Source of the DNA: DAOULT01 sp964646625
Lineage (GTDB): Bacteria > Chloroflexota > Anaerolineae > CAZYHC01
NCBI GenBank assembly: GCA_964646625.1
Contig: CAZYHC010000011.1
Coordinates: 49,178 to 113,177 of the forward strand
Reading direction: 5' to 3'
Length of the DNA: 64,000 nucleotides
The notes below the pieces were generated by a model. The model searched no databases and was not told the origin of the DNA. It saw only the letters and a list, made by a program, of their open reading frames with translations. Shown here one piece after another: positions 33,887-42,742 of this stretch (its first letter is position 1; every line of letters starts with the position of its first letter). The position numbers were made by a program, and so were the translations under genes.

Positions 33887-35557
33887 TCAACGGGGTGTCC
33901 GAACCCGAAAGATAACGACTTCCTGGTTGGCAAAGCTTTCGACCAGATACGGATTATTTTGGGGCTGGAAGTCTCCCAGGGCCTTTTCTCCAGGGCCGTA
34001 GAATAGATAGACGAGGCCGTAGCTATTCAGGAGGGCCAGGCGGGCCTGATCGTCGGTGCGCCGGTCGAAAAAAGTTTTGATCGACCCCTCTTTCTCGGCC
34101 AGGTGTATGGTCTCGGTCCAGTGTCCCCAGAAAACCCGGTGCCCGATACGGGCCGGGAGGTAACTGCCTATTTTGTAGGAGGACAGCACGGTGTCGGTCC
34201 ACTGGCTATGAGCCTCTAACCAGTCCACGGCCTCGTTCTCGGCCCCGGTGTAGAACAGGGGCGGGTAGCGCATCAAGATAGCCAGGCTGATGCTGGTCAG
34301 GAGGTACAGGTTGGAGAGGAAGGTCAGGGTTACGATGAGGTTGAGGAGGAACAATCGTGCCCGGCGGCGGTCGTAGGACAGGAGGGCCGTTACCCGGCGG
34401 AGGAACCCGGCGCGGTAAACAGCGGGCAGAAAGACGCCCACCAGCCCCACAGAGGCCAGCAGACACAGGGGGATGTGGGCGCCCTCGATCATGCGCCGCT
34501 GCAAGGGCAGAGGTAGATAAGATAGTACGAACACGGTGGCTATCCAGACCAGGGGAAACAACCGAAAGCCTTTCTCCCTCTCTGGCTCCTTCCCGCGTCC
34601 GCTTGTGAGGAGGCGATACGCGCCGGGCAGAGCCAGGAACAGAACCAGGCCGTAGCCCCACACGTAGTAGATAGGCGGCGGCGAAGGGGTCAGGTTTTGG
34701 GCCTGCCAGGCGCGGAGCACGGGGTCGGCGCGGAAGGCCAGGTAATAGTAGGCCAACACGGGCGTGGGCGCGACGCTCACCAGGGCCGTGCTCAGCCCCT
34801 CACGCCAGGGCCAACGTTTTCTCAGCGCCCACAGCAACAGCAGGTAGACGGCCATCACTGCGTATACGATCAGGACGGCGAAAGGATGCACCACGCCCAA
34901 AACCAGGACGGCCAGAGCAGCCCCCAGAACGTAGCGAAATCGGCCGCTGCGAAAATAGATCAGCAGGCCCAGAAAGGTCCACAGCAGGGCGGCCACGGAC
35001 AGACAGAAGTGGGGATAGGTCAAAACGGTGAAAAAGGTATAGGCGTCTATAAACCAGAAATCGATGGGGGAGATGCCTCCTGGCTGAGTAGGGGCTATCA
35101 TTTCTACCAGCCAGCCCAGGCCCGAGGAGAAACAGGTCAGCAGGTAGGCTATCCAGCGCAAAGCTCCGCGGCGCAGGAAAAAAGCCAGAAAAATGTAGGC
35201 GCTAACCAGGAACACCCCCCCAAAGAGGAGGCGGGCCAGATGGTAAGTCCATACCAGAGACAGACCGCTCAGCCTGGAGAGGTGGCCCAGGGCCACGTAA
35301 AAGGTTTGTAGATAGGCGCCCCTTTGTTCCTCGGGGGTGAAGAGTAGACGGTAACGCCACTCTCCCCTGGCTCCTTGTTGCATCTTAGCCAGGTGGCTGT
35401 GGTAGTCTTCGATTTGGCCTTCGGCCAGGCCCCCGCTGTAAGTAAGCGCTGGTGAGGACACGAGGTAACCCAGGACGTAGGGCTGGCAGGCAAAGGCCAG
35501 AACCAGGACGGCCAAACCGATGGCTTTGTACCAATCTCCTCTGGATAGATAGGGCAT
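33887..35557 (-). CDS. Multi-pass membrane protein, possible glycosyltransferase
   Basis: 556 residues with about ten hydrophobic segments (for example LARLLFGGVFLVSAYIFLAF, RYVLGAALAVLVLGVVHPFA, YYVWGYGLVLFLALPGAY) and a soluble C-terminal domain (about 470-556) with TDTVLSSYKIGSYLPARIG and GHRVFWGHWTETI. An early luminal loop holds DYHSHLAKMQQGARGEW. The architecture resembles GT-C glycosyltransferases (dolichyl-phosphate-mannose-type, PMT/ArnT-like), whose first loop normally carries acidic catalytic residues. Assignment is by overall shape only. It is unlike the DUF2723 remnant at 37012-37559. Confidence 0.65.
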   Translation of the reverse strand: MPYLSRGDWYKAIGLAVLVLAFACQPYVLGYLVSSPALTYSGGLAEGQIEDYHSHLAKMQQGARGEWRYRLLFTPEEQRGAYLQTFYVALGHLSRLSGLSLVWTYHLARLLFGGVFLVSAYIFLAFFLRRGALRWIAYLLTCFSSGLGWLVEMIAPTQPGGISPIDFWFIDAYTFFTVLTYPHFCLSVAALLWTFLGLLIYFRSGRFRYVLGAALAVLVLGVVHPFAVLIVYAVMAVYLLLLWALRKRWPWREGLSTALVSVAPTPVLAYYYLAFRADPVLRAWQAQNLTPSPPPIYYVWGYGLVLFLALPGAYRLLTSGRGKEPEREKGFRLFPLVWIATVFVLSYLPLPLQRRMIEGAHIPLCLLASVGLVGVFLPAVYRAGFLRRVTALLSYDRRRARLFLLNLIVTLTFLSNLYLLTSISLAILMRYPPLFYTGAENEAVDWLEAHSQWTDTVLSSYKIGSYLPARIGHRVFWGHWTETIHLAEKEGSIKTFFDRRTDDQARLALLNSYGLVYLFYGPGEKALGDFQPQNNPYLVESFANQEVVIFRVRTPR

Positions 35558-35592
35558 TGAGGCTACCCCACAACCCTGAAAGCGTTCCCCTG

Positions 35593-36069
35593 CTAGAGAT
35601 CAGGTTCGGAAGAGGCATCGCTACTGTTGCGCAGGCTGGTGATCTTTTTTTTCATCCTGGCCCAGTGGGTGCCCTGCCAATAGATTTTATCGCAGTGGGA
35701 ACAGAGGCTAAAATTCTCCTGGGTTTGGAACACGTAAGGGGGAACACGTTCCCTGACCGCGTCCTTATCCACCTGTTGCAGGGAAGTGTTACACACAGGA
35801 CAGCGAGAAAAAGGCCGGTCCACGGAAAGCCCCAACTGCTCGATGACCTGTCGCACCTGATCCTCCAGGCTTTCGCTTTCGATCAGCAGGACCGTGAAAC
35901 CACGACGGCGGGCCAGGCCCGTATCACGAGTCAAAAGAACACGTCCCTCAGCACGAGCCAGACGTACCAGTTCGTTGTCGTCTGCGCCAGGGGGGTAAGC
36001 GACGTCGTAACCCAGTATACGCAGCCATTTAGCCAGACTGCCCAGCATGTTATCGGCCAGGAAATTCAT
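35593..36069 (-). CDS. Mut7-C RNase-like domain protein
   Basis: 158 residues. The N-terminal PIN-fold Mut7-C domain begins NFLADNMLGSLAKWLRILGYD and contains ARAEGRVLLTRDTGLARRR, with conserved Asp residues expected at the active site. The C-terminal zinc ribbon has CPVCNTSL and CSHCDKIYWQGTHWARM. Proteins of this type are predicted RNases with a zinc ribbon; the substrate is unknown. The gene is separate from neighbours on both sides. Confidence 0.9.
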   Translation of the reverse strand: MNFLADNMLGSLAKWLRILGYDVAYPPGADDNELVRLARAEGRVLLTRDTGLARRRGFTVLLIESESLEDQVRQVIEQLGLSVDRPFSRCPVCNTSLQQVDKDAVRERVPPYVFQTQENFSLCSHCDKIYWQGTHWARMKKKITSLRNSSDASSEPDL

Positions 36070-36216
36070 GATCTTTGGAGGACTCCAGCCTGTTTTCGAG
36101 TCGAGTGCCGGGTTATTGTATCACGGGCCGTCAATTCTGGCAACCTGGGTATCATCACGAATTAGCATAGCCCCTCATCTAAATGTTCGAAGAAGTCAGC
36201 CGCGGGGTCGAGATAA

Positions 36217-36912
36217 TCACGGCCTGGCATTCAGCACCTCCACTTCCATGACCCGGTAGCCACAGGTGTTAATCACCTGGGTGCCCTGGTAGACGGTGGT
36301 CGCTTTTTGCTTGTGGCCGTAAAGGTGCACGTGGCCGTGCAGCAAATAGCGGGGTCGGTAGCGTTCGATGAGCCACAGAAAAGCCTTGAAGCCGGTGTGG
36401 CACAGGTCTTTGCCGTCTTGGATGCCGTAAGGCGGAGCGTGGGTGATGAGGATGTCCAGGTAGCGGCCCTTTCGCAGCCGATTGAGGAGCAGGGTGGGCG
36501 TCATGTCCAGGACTCTCAGGTACATTTCCAGGTCGGTGTATTGATAACGGGCGTCCTGGCTGTACTTCATTGAGCCTTGCAGCCCGCCGATCAACAGCCC
36601 TTTGTGATCGACGACCCGTTTGTCCAGATTGATGCAGCCGCCGGGGAAAGTCTTGGTTACGCCCCGATGGGTATATTCCACGCGGCGGTCGTGGTTGCCG
36701 TAAACGTAGTAAAGGGGCACGTTCAGGATGTCCACTATGAATTCCAGGTAGTAGAAGGGCAGATCGCCGCACGACAGCACCAGGTCAACGTCGCCGAAAT
36801 GCTCTTTGGCCGCCGGGCTGTAGATGATGTTCACCACCTCGTCGCTGACGGATAGGATTTTGAGTTTCTGCTTGCCATGACGGGCTTGAAGGTCGGCGGT
36901 CTCTTCCGTCAT
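36217..36912 (-). CDS. Calcineurin-like metallophosphoesterase
   Basis: 231 residues with the metallophosphoesterase pattern, although the first metal block is divergent: KILSVSDEVVNIIYS (in place of D-x-H), DLVLSCGDLPFYYLEF (GD), YVYGNHDRR (GNHD), ILITHAPPYG (H) and LLHGHVHLYG (GHxH). This arrangement occurs in YfcE/UPF-type phosphoesterases. Substrate unknown; a nucleotide or phosphoprotein phosphatase is possible. Confidence 0.88.
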   Translation of the reverse strand: MTEETADLQARHGKQKLKILSVSDEVVNIIYSPAAKEHFGDVDLVLSCGDLPFYYLEFIVDILNVPLYYVYGNHDRRVEYTHRGVTKTFPGGCINLDKRVVDHKGLLIGGLQGSMKYSQDARYQYTDLEMYLRVLDMTPTLLLNRLRKGRYLDILITHAPPYGIQDGKDLCHTGFKAFLWLIERYRPRYLLHGHVHLYGHKQKATTVYQGTQVINTCGYRVMEVEVLNARP

Positions 36913-37011
36913 TTGCCTCCTGCCGGTTAAATCTTGGGTCTCTGCCCAATGTCTATTATACCACCGTCTCAGGCCAAAATCAAACGATGTTTTTAACCGC
37001 TGGAGCTTGAA

Positions 37012-37559
37012 TCAGGTCACCCTCGACTGGGCCTCTACGACGGTGATTTCCCCTAACTCCACTCTCAGCCTGACATCCCCCTCCTGCTGCTGCCAGGGAG
37101 GCAGTGGGCGGCTTAGCTCTACGCTGAGGGTCTGCGAGCCTGAAGGGGTCTGGGAAGACACCACTACCAGGTGATCCTCCACCAGAAGGCCCGCGAGAAG
37201 GCGAAAAACAAGGCGGCGAAAACGGAGGGGAGCCGCTTCCCGGTCAGGACGAGCATGATGGCGTAAAGAAGCACCACCCCGCTGGCCCCCAGAATGGCCG
37301 ACATGAGGTTGACGCGGTGGGCCACGTCGCCGATGGGGATGAAGGTGAAGAGCTTGCCCAGCCAGGTGTAGAGCGGATAGCCCGTGGAATGGGCCAGGCC
37401 CAGGGTGTAACAGATAGTGAGCAGTTCGTTGCCGTCGGGGCTTTTGTAAGACAGGCTGGGAGTCAGGGTGGCGTTGTAGATGCCCAGGGCCAGCGCAAAG
37501 ATGACCAGGGCCACGAGCGCGTCAGGCCAGTAACGGCGGACAATACCTCGAGCGGTCAT
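37012..37559 (-). pseudogene. DUF2723 membrane protein remnant with a large internal deletion
   Basis: The first 131 codons (from ATG 37559) are a good DUF2723 N-terminus: IYNATLTPSLSYKSPDGNEL, GLAHSTGYPLYTWLGKLF, FAALFFAFSRAFWW. Intact members run to several hundred residues or more, but this frame stops at 37164. Immediately, a second frame on the same strand (about 37179 to the stop at 37012) reads VEDHLVVVSSQTPSGSQTLS and ends VEAQSRVT, which looks like the C-terminal soluble end of such a protein. I infer that the middle of the gene was deleted and the ends joined out of frame. Confidence 0.65.
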
Positions 37560-37800
37560 GATCTATCAACCTCCTATCGTCGTTCTCCCTGATATTATCC
37601 GCCTCAAGTGTTAAGAAGATTTTAGCAGATTGTAAAAAGTTTGCAAATTTGTTTTGCAAATTTCCAGGGAATGCGGCTATCTGTCGCTTTCCCGCGAGCC
37701 GTGCTTTGACTCTGAACAGCTATTGCCCAGTTACCGACAAAGTGATATAATATCAAATGGCACGATGGACAGAGGCCACCAATTGGGAGAGAGGAGAGAA
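37560..37800 (+). promoter_or_regulatory. AT-rich divergent control region with a promoter for the 37808 gene
   Basis: TTGCCC (37723-37728), a 17-base spacer and TATAAT (37746-37751) form a plausible sigma-70 promoter 57 bases before the ATG at 37808. Further upstream the palindromic sequence TTGCAAATTT occurs twice (around 37640-37662), a possible operator. Confidence 0.6.
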
Positions 37801-37807
37801 AGGATCC

Positions 37808-38392
37808 ATGAGTCTAAAAGCCATCCTGGACCTTATTCTGCGAGAGCCAACTCCGGCCGCGTTGTGGGCCTTGCAAGGCGAGCTTCTGGTGCGGGAGGGA
37901 AGCGCCTCCGAAGAAGAGATACCGGCTCTGAGAGGAGCGCAGGAGGCGGCCGCCGAGTTTTACCTTTACCTGAGCGAGCTCCAAAGCAAGACCAGCGCCC
38001 GTACTTTCAGCGAACTGGCTTCTTTGCTGGACATCGGGGCCGTGGGGGCGGTGGCTATCGAAAACGTGATTACCGAGCGCGAGAATATCCTGGAGAAACT
38101 GTTGCTGGGCGGCCTGGGCGAGTCCCTCATGGTGCTGGCCAGCCGCCAGTACATCAAAGCCTGGGAGGTAGAGGCCGGCCTGGTGCATCGGCGGGCGGCC
38201 TGGTATCTGTTTGAGGCTCTATGGCGGCTGTCGGCCCAGAATCAGCCCACCCTGCCCCCGGCCGAGCGAAAGGACCGAATCCAGGCTCTGCTGGCTCCCT
38301 GCCTGGACGACGACACTCCGGCGGCGCTCAAGGTGGTTCTTCTGGTCCGCCTCTTTCAAGTGCTGCTCCTCATTCATCTATCCCAGGTTTAG
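37808..38392 (+). CDS. Helical protein of unknown function
   Basis: 194 residues from ATG 37808, preceded by AGGAGAGAAAGGA. The protein is soluble and predicted mostly alpha-helical, rich in Ala, Leu and Glu (QEAAAEFYLYLSELQ, IENVITERENILEKLLLGGL, VLLVRLFQVLLLIHLSQV). I recognise no family or catalytic motif. It is the first gene of a plus-strand run that continues with the zinc-ribbon gene after a hairpin at 38438-38470. Confidence 0.7.
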   Translation: MSLKAILDLILREPTPAALWALQGELLVREGSASEEEIPALRGAQEAAAEFYLYLSELQSKTSARTFSELASLLDIGAVGAVAIENVITERENILEKLLLGGLGESLMVLASRQYIKAWEVEAGLVHRRAAWYLFEALWRLSAQNQPTLPPAERKDRIQALLAPCLDDDTPAALKVVLLVRLFQVLLLIHLSQV

Positions 38393-38437
38393 AGAAAAAC
38401 CTTGAGGGGCATCGTTCGTATATACATTTGGGACTTT

Positions 38438-38470
38438 AGGTGCACGGCACTTTCGAAGTGCCGCGCACCT
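38438..38470. repeat. Short palindrome related to the dispersed repeat
   Basis: A near-perfect inverted repeat, AGGTGC-CGGCACTT at the left and AAGTGCCG-GCACCT at the right, with a short TCG loop. The outer AGGTGC/GCACCT ends match the element at 49021-49080 in size and in GC pattern. It lies between two genes and has no T-run. Confidence 0.6.
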
Positions 38471-38501
38471 GCGGAAGTGGCTTTGGAACGGGAGGGTACA
38501 G

Positions 38502-39068
38502 ATGTCGGATATTTTTGAGCAGTTGAAAGACGGAGCCGACCAGGTGATATCTGAGGTGGATAAGCTGCGGCAGACCGGCCAGTCGGCCCTGAGCGCCATA
38601 CAGGAACGGATGGCCGAAGCGGAGCGAAAACGCAAGCTCAAACAGCTCCAGAGTGAGTTAGCCAGGCTGCGCCAGCAGATTGACCAGATGATCACCGCCC
38701 TGGGGGTACAGGCGGTAGGGCTGTACGAGCAGGGGAAGCTCTCTAACCCGGAGCTGGTGACCCTGTGCGAACACGTCAGCGAGCTGAGGGGTCAGGTGAA
38801 AGAGAAAGAGGAAAAACTGGCCGCCTTGCAACCGCCCTCGCCTGAACCCGCTCAACCGACCAGCCCGGCCGCTCCCGTTGAAACTCGCCTTCTCTGCCGC
38901 TCCTGCTCCCAACCGCTGCCCGCTCAAGTGGCCTATTGCCCTTACTGCGGGGCGCAGACCCCCTCACCAGCGCCTCCCGCAATGCACTTCTGCGCCCAGT
39001 GTGGAGCCGCCCTGCGCGAACAGGCCCGTTTTTGTCCCCAGTGTGGAGCCGAAACGCTGAAAGGATAA
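38502..39068 (+). CDS. Coiled-coil protein with C-terminal double zinc ribbon
   Basis: 188 residues. A helical coiled coil (about 1-110: LSAIQERMAEAERKRKLKQ, LARLRQQIDQMITALG) is joined by a Pro-rich linker (PPSPEPAQPTSPAAP) to two zinc ribbons with CRSCSQPLP...CPYCGAQ and CAQCGAAL...CPQCGAETL. Zinc-ribbon proteins of this shape are common, mostly uncharacterised scaffold or regulatory proteins. A second zinc-ribbon gene starts at 63748. The transporter follows 19 bases after its stop. Confidence 0.82.
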   Translation: MSDIFEQLKDGADQVISEVDKLRQTGQSALSAIQERMAEAERKRKLKQLQSELARLRQQIDQMITALGVQAVGLYEQGKLSNPELVTLCEHVSELRGQVKEKEEKLAALQPPSPEPAQPTSPAAPVETRLLCRSCSQPLPAQVAYCPYCGAQTPSPAPPAMHFCAQCGAALREQARFCPQCGAETLKG

Positions 39069-39087
39069 ACGCTCAAGGAGGAACGGG

Positions 39088-40386
39088 ATGGCTGATCGGG
39101 CAGTTTCACCTGCCGGACGCGGCTGGCGTGCTCTGCCCCGCAACGTGTGGGTGGTCAGCGCCACCAGCTTTTTGACCGACATCAGCAGCGAGATGGTCCT
39201 CAACCTGCTGCCCCTTTTCCTGGCCAACGTGCTGGGAGTGAAGACGGGCCTCATCGGGCTGATCGAGGGTCTGGCGGAGACCACGGCCAGCCTGATGAAA
39301 ATTTTCTCGGGCTGGCTTTCCGACCGGCTGGGCCAGCGCAAATGGCTGACCGTAGCCGGGTATAGTTTCTCCACGGTGGTCAAGCCATTTTTATATTTCG
39401 CCAACTCCTGGGCCTGGGTGCTGGGGGTGCGTTTCGCCGACCGGCTGGGCAAAGGGATAAGGACCGCGCCCCGTGACGCCCTCCTCGCCGATTCCATCAG
39501 CCAGGATCAGCGCGGTCTTGGCTATGGGATCCACCGCGCCGGAGATACGGCGGGGGCTTTCATCGGGCTGCTCATCGCTCTGGGGGTGGTGTGGGCCTAC
39601 CAGTCCAGTCAGGCGGCGCTCCAGCAGGCCACTTTTCGCACCGTCGTGCTGTGGAGCATCGTCCCCGCTGTTTTGGCCGTGCTGGTGCTGGTTTTCGGCG
39701 CTCAGGACGTACCCCTAACGACTGAAGTGGCTACTACAGAACCAAAACCTGTTGAGCGTAGTAACGACTTTAGTCGTTCCCTCTCGCTCAAGGGTTTCGC
39801 CCCTCGCTTTAAAGGTTTTCTGCTCGTGGTGGTGGTCTTCACCCTGGGAAACTCCTCGGACGCCTTCTTGATCCTGCGGGCGCAGGAGCGAGGGCTTTCC
39901 GTCCTGGAAGTGATGGGCATGTTGTTGACTTTCACTTTGATCTACACCCTGGTTTCCGGCCCGGCCGGGGCGCTGTCGGATCGCATCGGGCGGCGGGTGT
40001 TGATCGTGGGCGGCTGGCTGGTCTACGGCCTGATCTACCTGGGCTTCGCTCTGGCCGGGGCAGGCTGGCAGGTCTGGACTTTGTATGGCATCTATGGAAT
40101 CTACTACGGGCTGACGGAGGGGGTGGCCAAAGCATTCGTGGCGGACATCGTGGCCCCTGAGCGGCGCGGCACGGCCTTTGGGGTGTATAACGCCGCCATC
40201 GGCCTGACCGCGTTCCCGGCCAGCTTCGTCGCCGGGCTGCTGTGGCAGGGAGCGGGAGGCTGGCCCGGCTTCGGGGCGGCGGCTCCTTTCTACTTTGGGG
40301 CGGCCCTGGCCCTGGCCGCCGTTCTGTTGTTGATCTTGTGGCTGCCGTCGCTTTCACATACAAATAAAGCAAGGATAGGGGCATGA
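39088..40386 (+). CDS. Major facilitator superfamily transporter
   Basis: 432 residues with about twelve hydrophobic segments. Motif A-like loops are GWLSDRLGQRKWL (after TM2) and GALSDRIGRRVLIV (after TM8), and the N-terminal block is SFLTDISSEMVLNLLPLFL. This subgroup is found in diverse bacteria; the substrate is unknown. The central cytoplasmic loop (about 205-232, LTTEVATTEPKPVERSNDFS) is encoded by an inserted palindromic repeat (39717-39777) that keeps the frame. Its stop overlaps the ATG of the next gene (ATGA at 40383-40386). Confidence 0.92.
   Translation: MADRAVSPAGRGWRALPRNVWVVSATSFLTDISSEMVLNLLPLFLANVLGVKTGLIGLIEGLAETTASLMKIFSGWLSDRLGQRKWLTVAGYSFSTVVKPFLYFANSWAWVLGVRFADRLGKGIRTAPRDALLADSISQDQRGLGYGIHRAGDTAGAFIGLLIALGVVWAYQSSQAALQQATFRTVVLWSIVPAVLAVLVLVFGAQDVPLTTEVATTEPKPVERSNDFSRSLSLKGFAPRFKGFLLVVVVFTLGNSSDAFLILRAQERGLSVLEVMGMLLTFTLIYTLVSGPAGALSDRIGRRVLIVGGWLVYGLIYLGFALAGAGWQVWTLYGIYGIYYGLTEGVAKAFVADIVAPERRGTAFGVYNAAIGLTAFPASFVAGLLWQGAGGWPGFGAAAPFYFGAALALAAVLLLILWLPSLSHTNKARIGA
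39717..39777. repeat. Palindromic repeat inserted in frame within the MFS gene
   Basis: Arms 39717-39737 (AACGACTGAAGTGGCTACTA) and 39758-39777 (GTAGTAACGACTTTAGTCGT) are inverted repeats, about 18 of 21 matching, separated by about 20 bases. The right arm closely resembles the inner palindrome of the element at 770-884 (GTAGTAACGACTTAAGTCGT). It lies in the linker between the two transporter halves, where an extra peptide is tolerated. Confidence 0.65.
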
Positions 40387-41066
40387 TCGATTCCAAGATG
40401 ATTAAGGAGAGGGCAATTCGAAAGGGGGCAGATATATGTAGGATCGCGCCAGTGGCTCGGTTCGCGGATGCTCCGGAAGGCTTTCACCCGTGTGATATTT
40501 ACCCCGATTGTAAGTCAGTGGTCGTCTTTGCTTCCCGTTTTCCCCTGAGCACTCTTCAAGGCGAGACCAACGTTCCATATACCTTCGTGAGAAACGTGAT
40601 GGTTGATAAATTGGATCTGCTCTCCTACCATCTATCCAATGAGTTGGAAGCGGAAGGCATCACGTCAATTCCCATCCCCTCCGCTGAACCGTACGAGTAT
40701 TGGGATCCGGCTCGAAACCATGGCCGGGGTATTCTCTCTCTGAAGCACGCAGGAGTTCTGGCCGGCCTTGGGGTGATGGGAAAGAACACCCTTCTCGTAA
40801 ATGATGAATATGGAAATATGATCTGGCTCGGGGCTATCCTCGTATCTGCTGAATTAGAGCCGGATCCAATTGCTTCCTACGAAGGTTGTATGCCCAGGTG
40901 TACGTTGTGCATAGATTTATGTCCACAACGTGCCCTTGATGGGATAACCATTAACCAGAAGCTTTGCCGGGAACGCTCCACCTCCTGCACTGAGGGCGGT
41001 GGCTGGGTGCTCTCTTGCAACATGTGTCGAAAGGTCTGTCCCCACCATGCGGGACTTCGGAGATAA
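40383..41066 (+). CDS. 4Fe-4S protein related to epoxyqueuosine reductase
   Basis: 227 residues. The central region (LKHAGVLAGLGVMGKNTLLV, NMIWLGAILVSAEL) and the C-terminal ferredoxin-like cysteines (CMPRCTLCIDLCPQRAL, then CNMCRKVCPHH) resemble the QueG/reductive-dehalogenase-like 4Fe-4S family. The protein is shorter than QueG (about 350-380) and lacks the HEAT-like C-terminal region, so it is not a full queuosine reductase. Function unknown; probably redox. Start overlaps the transporter stop, so the two may be co-translated. Base composition is slightly lower in GC than its neighbours. Confidence 0.82.
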   Translation: MIDSKMIKERAIRKGADICRIAPVARFADAPEGFHPCDIYPDCKSVVVFASRFPLSTLQGETNVPYTFVRNVMVDKLDLLSYHLSNELEAEGITSIPIPSAEPYEYWDPARNHGRGILSLKHAGVLAGLGVMGKNTLLVNDEYGNMIWLGAILVSAELEPDPIASYEGCMPRCTLCIDLCPQRALDGITINQKLCRERSTSCTEGGGWVLSCNMCRKVCPHHAGLRR

Positions 41067-41159
41067 AACCTGTGGAGATAGCCCCAGTGGACGCGGGACA
41101 ACGCCTCATTGTCAACCCATCGGGATGTGATGAAATTAACAAAAGGAGGTAGATATACG

Positions 41160-42635
41160 ATGAAAGAGCGGAAGATTCCTATCAGAGTGTTGACTGTAGT
41201 TCTCATTCTGGTTTTGGCGGTGGGGCTGACCCATGCTCAGGCCCCGCCGGGCACCGCCTCCAACACCATCTACTACGTGGCGCCCAACGGGAACGATGCC
41301 AACCCTGGCACCCTGACCCAGCCCTGGCGCACCATTCAGCACGCCGCCGATTCCGTCGGCCCGGGCGACACTGTCTACGTGCGAGGGGGCACCTACGCCG
41401 AAATGGTCACTTTCTCCACCTCCGGCACGGCCGCAGCCCCCCTTACTTTCGCCGCCTACTCCGGCGAGACGCCGGTCGTTTCCGGCGATTTCACCCTGGC
41501 TCAGGGCACGTCCCACCTGCGCCTGCGCGGCTTCACTCTACAGGGCTTCAGCATTTGGGGCGTCACGCTGGAGGGCACCAATTCAGACGTGGTGCTCTCC
41601 GGGTTGAACATCTCCGGCGGCGAGGCGGCAGTACGCTTTACCGTCGGCTACTCCGAGCAGCCCCCGCAGTACGGCCCGGTAAGCGACATCATCCTGGAGG
41701 ATAGCACCATTCGCGGCACTGAGTACGAAGCGGTGGACTGTACCCCCGGCCCCTGCGACCGGATGACCTTCCGGCGATTGGAGATCTCTGACTCCGGGTT
41801 GGAGGCCGGTTTCGGCGGCGACGGACTGTCAATAGCGCGGGGGAGGGACATCCTGGTGGAGGATTGCTTCGTCCACGATAACGGCGGCGATGGGATTGAC
41901 CTTAACTCCCGCGACCGGGATGGCAACGTCCCCGGCATTGTCGTGAGGCGTAACAGAACCGTGCGCAATCACCTGCAAGGCATCAAACTCTGGGCCGGCG
42001 GGCGCATGGAAAACAACGTCGTCTGGGGGGAAGGCATTAACCCGGTGGTGGTTGGGATCTACACCGGCACGGTGGAGGTGGTCAATAACACCATCGCCTA
42101 CAATATGTATGACCCGGCCTACAGCGCCAGGGATTACGCCTTCGTCGCTGCCTACCCCGAAATCGGCTTCTCGCCGCCGGTGACGCTGAGGCTGGTCAAT
42201 AACATCTTCGCCTTCAACACCGGCTCCCAGGTGGACCCGACGCCGACCGGGCTTTACCTGGGGGAGGGAGTACAACTGACGGAGCACCATAACCTGTACT
42301 GGAGCTACGATGGCTGCGAAGTGACGGCCGAGTTCGTCACCGGGCGCTTAGACACCTGCTTCACCCGCGCCGAGATGACCGACGGCACCTGGACCACCTT
42401 CACCGGCCAGGGAACGGAGGACGTGACGGCTGACCCCCTCTTTGTGGCGGGCTGGCCGAACGTAAACCTGCACCTCCAGGTGGGCAGCCCTGCGGTGAAC
42501 GCCGGGAGCGCCGCCGGAGCCCCCTCCAACGACGCCGAGGGCCTCCCCCGCGACGATCACCCCGATATCGGGGCCTACGAGCGTTGGATACCGACGGCGT
42601 GGGTGCATCTGCCGCTGACGGTGCGGAACTATTGA
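41160..42635 (+). CDS. Secreted right-handed beta-helix protein
   Basis: 491 residues from ATG 41160 (AAAGGAGG upstream). A signal peptide (LTVVLILVLAVGLTHAQAPP) precedes YYVAPNGNDANPGTLTQPWR, typical of the start of parallel beta-helix (DUF1565-type) proteins. Repeated turns follow (ILEDSTIRGTEYEAV, ILVEDCFVHDNGGDGIDLN, RMENNVVWGEG, VEVVNNTIAYN, LVNNIFAFNTG), as in pectate lyase-like folds. No catalytic motif is clear. The tail is ERWIPTAWVHLPLTVRNY. The LPLTVR element recurs as LPLTVK in another exported protein here (57352-59364), see findings. Confidence 0.85.
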   Translation: MKERKIPIRVLTVVLILVLAVGLTHAQAPPGTASNTIYYVAPNGNDANPGTLTQPWRTIQHAADSVGPGDTVYVRGGTYAEMVTFSTSGTAAAPLTFAAYSGETPVVSGDFTLAQGTSHLRLRGFTLQGFSIWGVTLEGTNSDVVLSGLNISGGEAAVRFTVGYSEQPPQYGPVSDIILEDSTIRGTEYEAVDCTPGPCDRMTFRRLEISDSGLEAGFGGDGLSIARGRDILVEDCFVHDNGGDGIDLNSRDRDGNVPGIVVRRNRTVRNHLQGIKLWAGGRMENNVVWGEGINPVVVGIYTGTVEVVNNTIAYNMYDPAYSARDYAFVAAYPEIGFSPPVTLRLVNNIFAFNTGSQVDPTPTGLYLGEGVQLTEHHNLYWSYDGCEVTAEFVTGRLDTCFTRAEMTDGTWTTFTGQGTEDVTADPLFVAGWPNVNLHLQVGSPAVNAGSAAGAPSNDAEGLPRDDHPDIGAYERWIPTAWVHLPLTVRNY

Positions 42636-42664
42636 GAGCCGGGGCAAGCCGGGTCTGAGGAGAT

Positions 42665-42693
42665 TTGACAGGCGTTGCTCCTGACGGTATAAT
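42665..42693 (+). promoter_or_regulatory. Perfect consensus sigma-70 promoter for serA
   Basis: TTGACA (42665-42670), exactly 17 bases, then TATAAT (42688-42693). The predicted transcript start is near 42700, so an ATG at 42704 would have almost no leader, while the TTG at 42743 has a good ribosome-binding site. Confidence 0.85.
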
Positions 42694-42742
42694 CACCTGT
42701 TAGATGCTTTACTGTACCAGGGGACCTGGAGGAGAGTATAAT

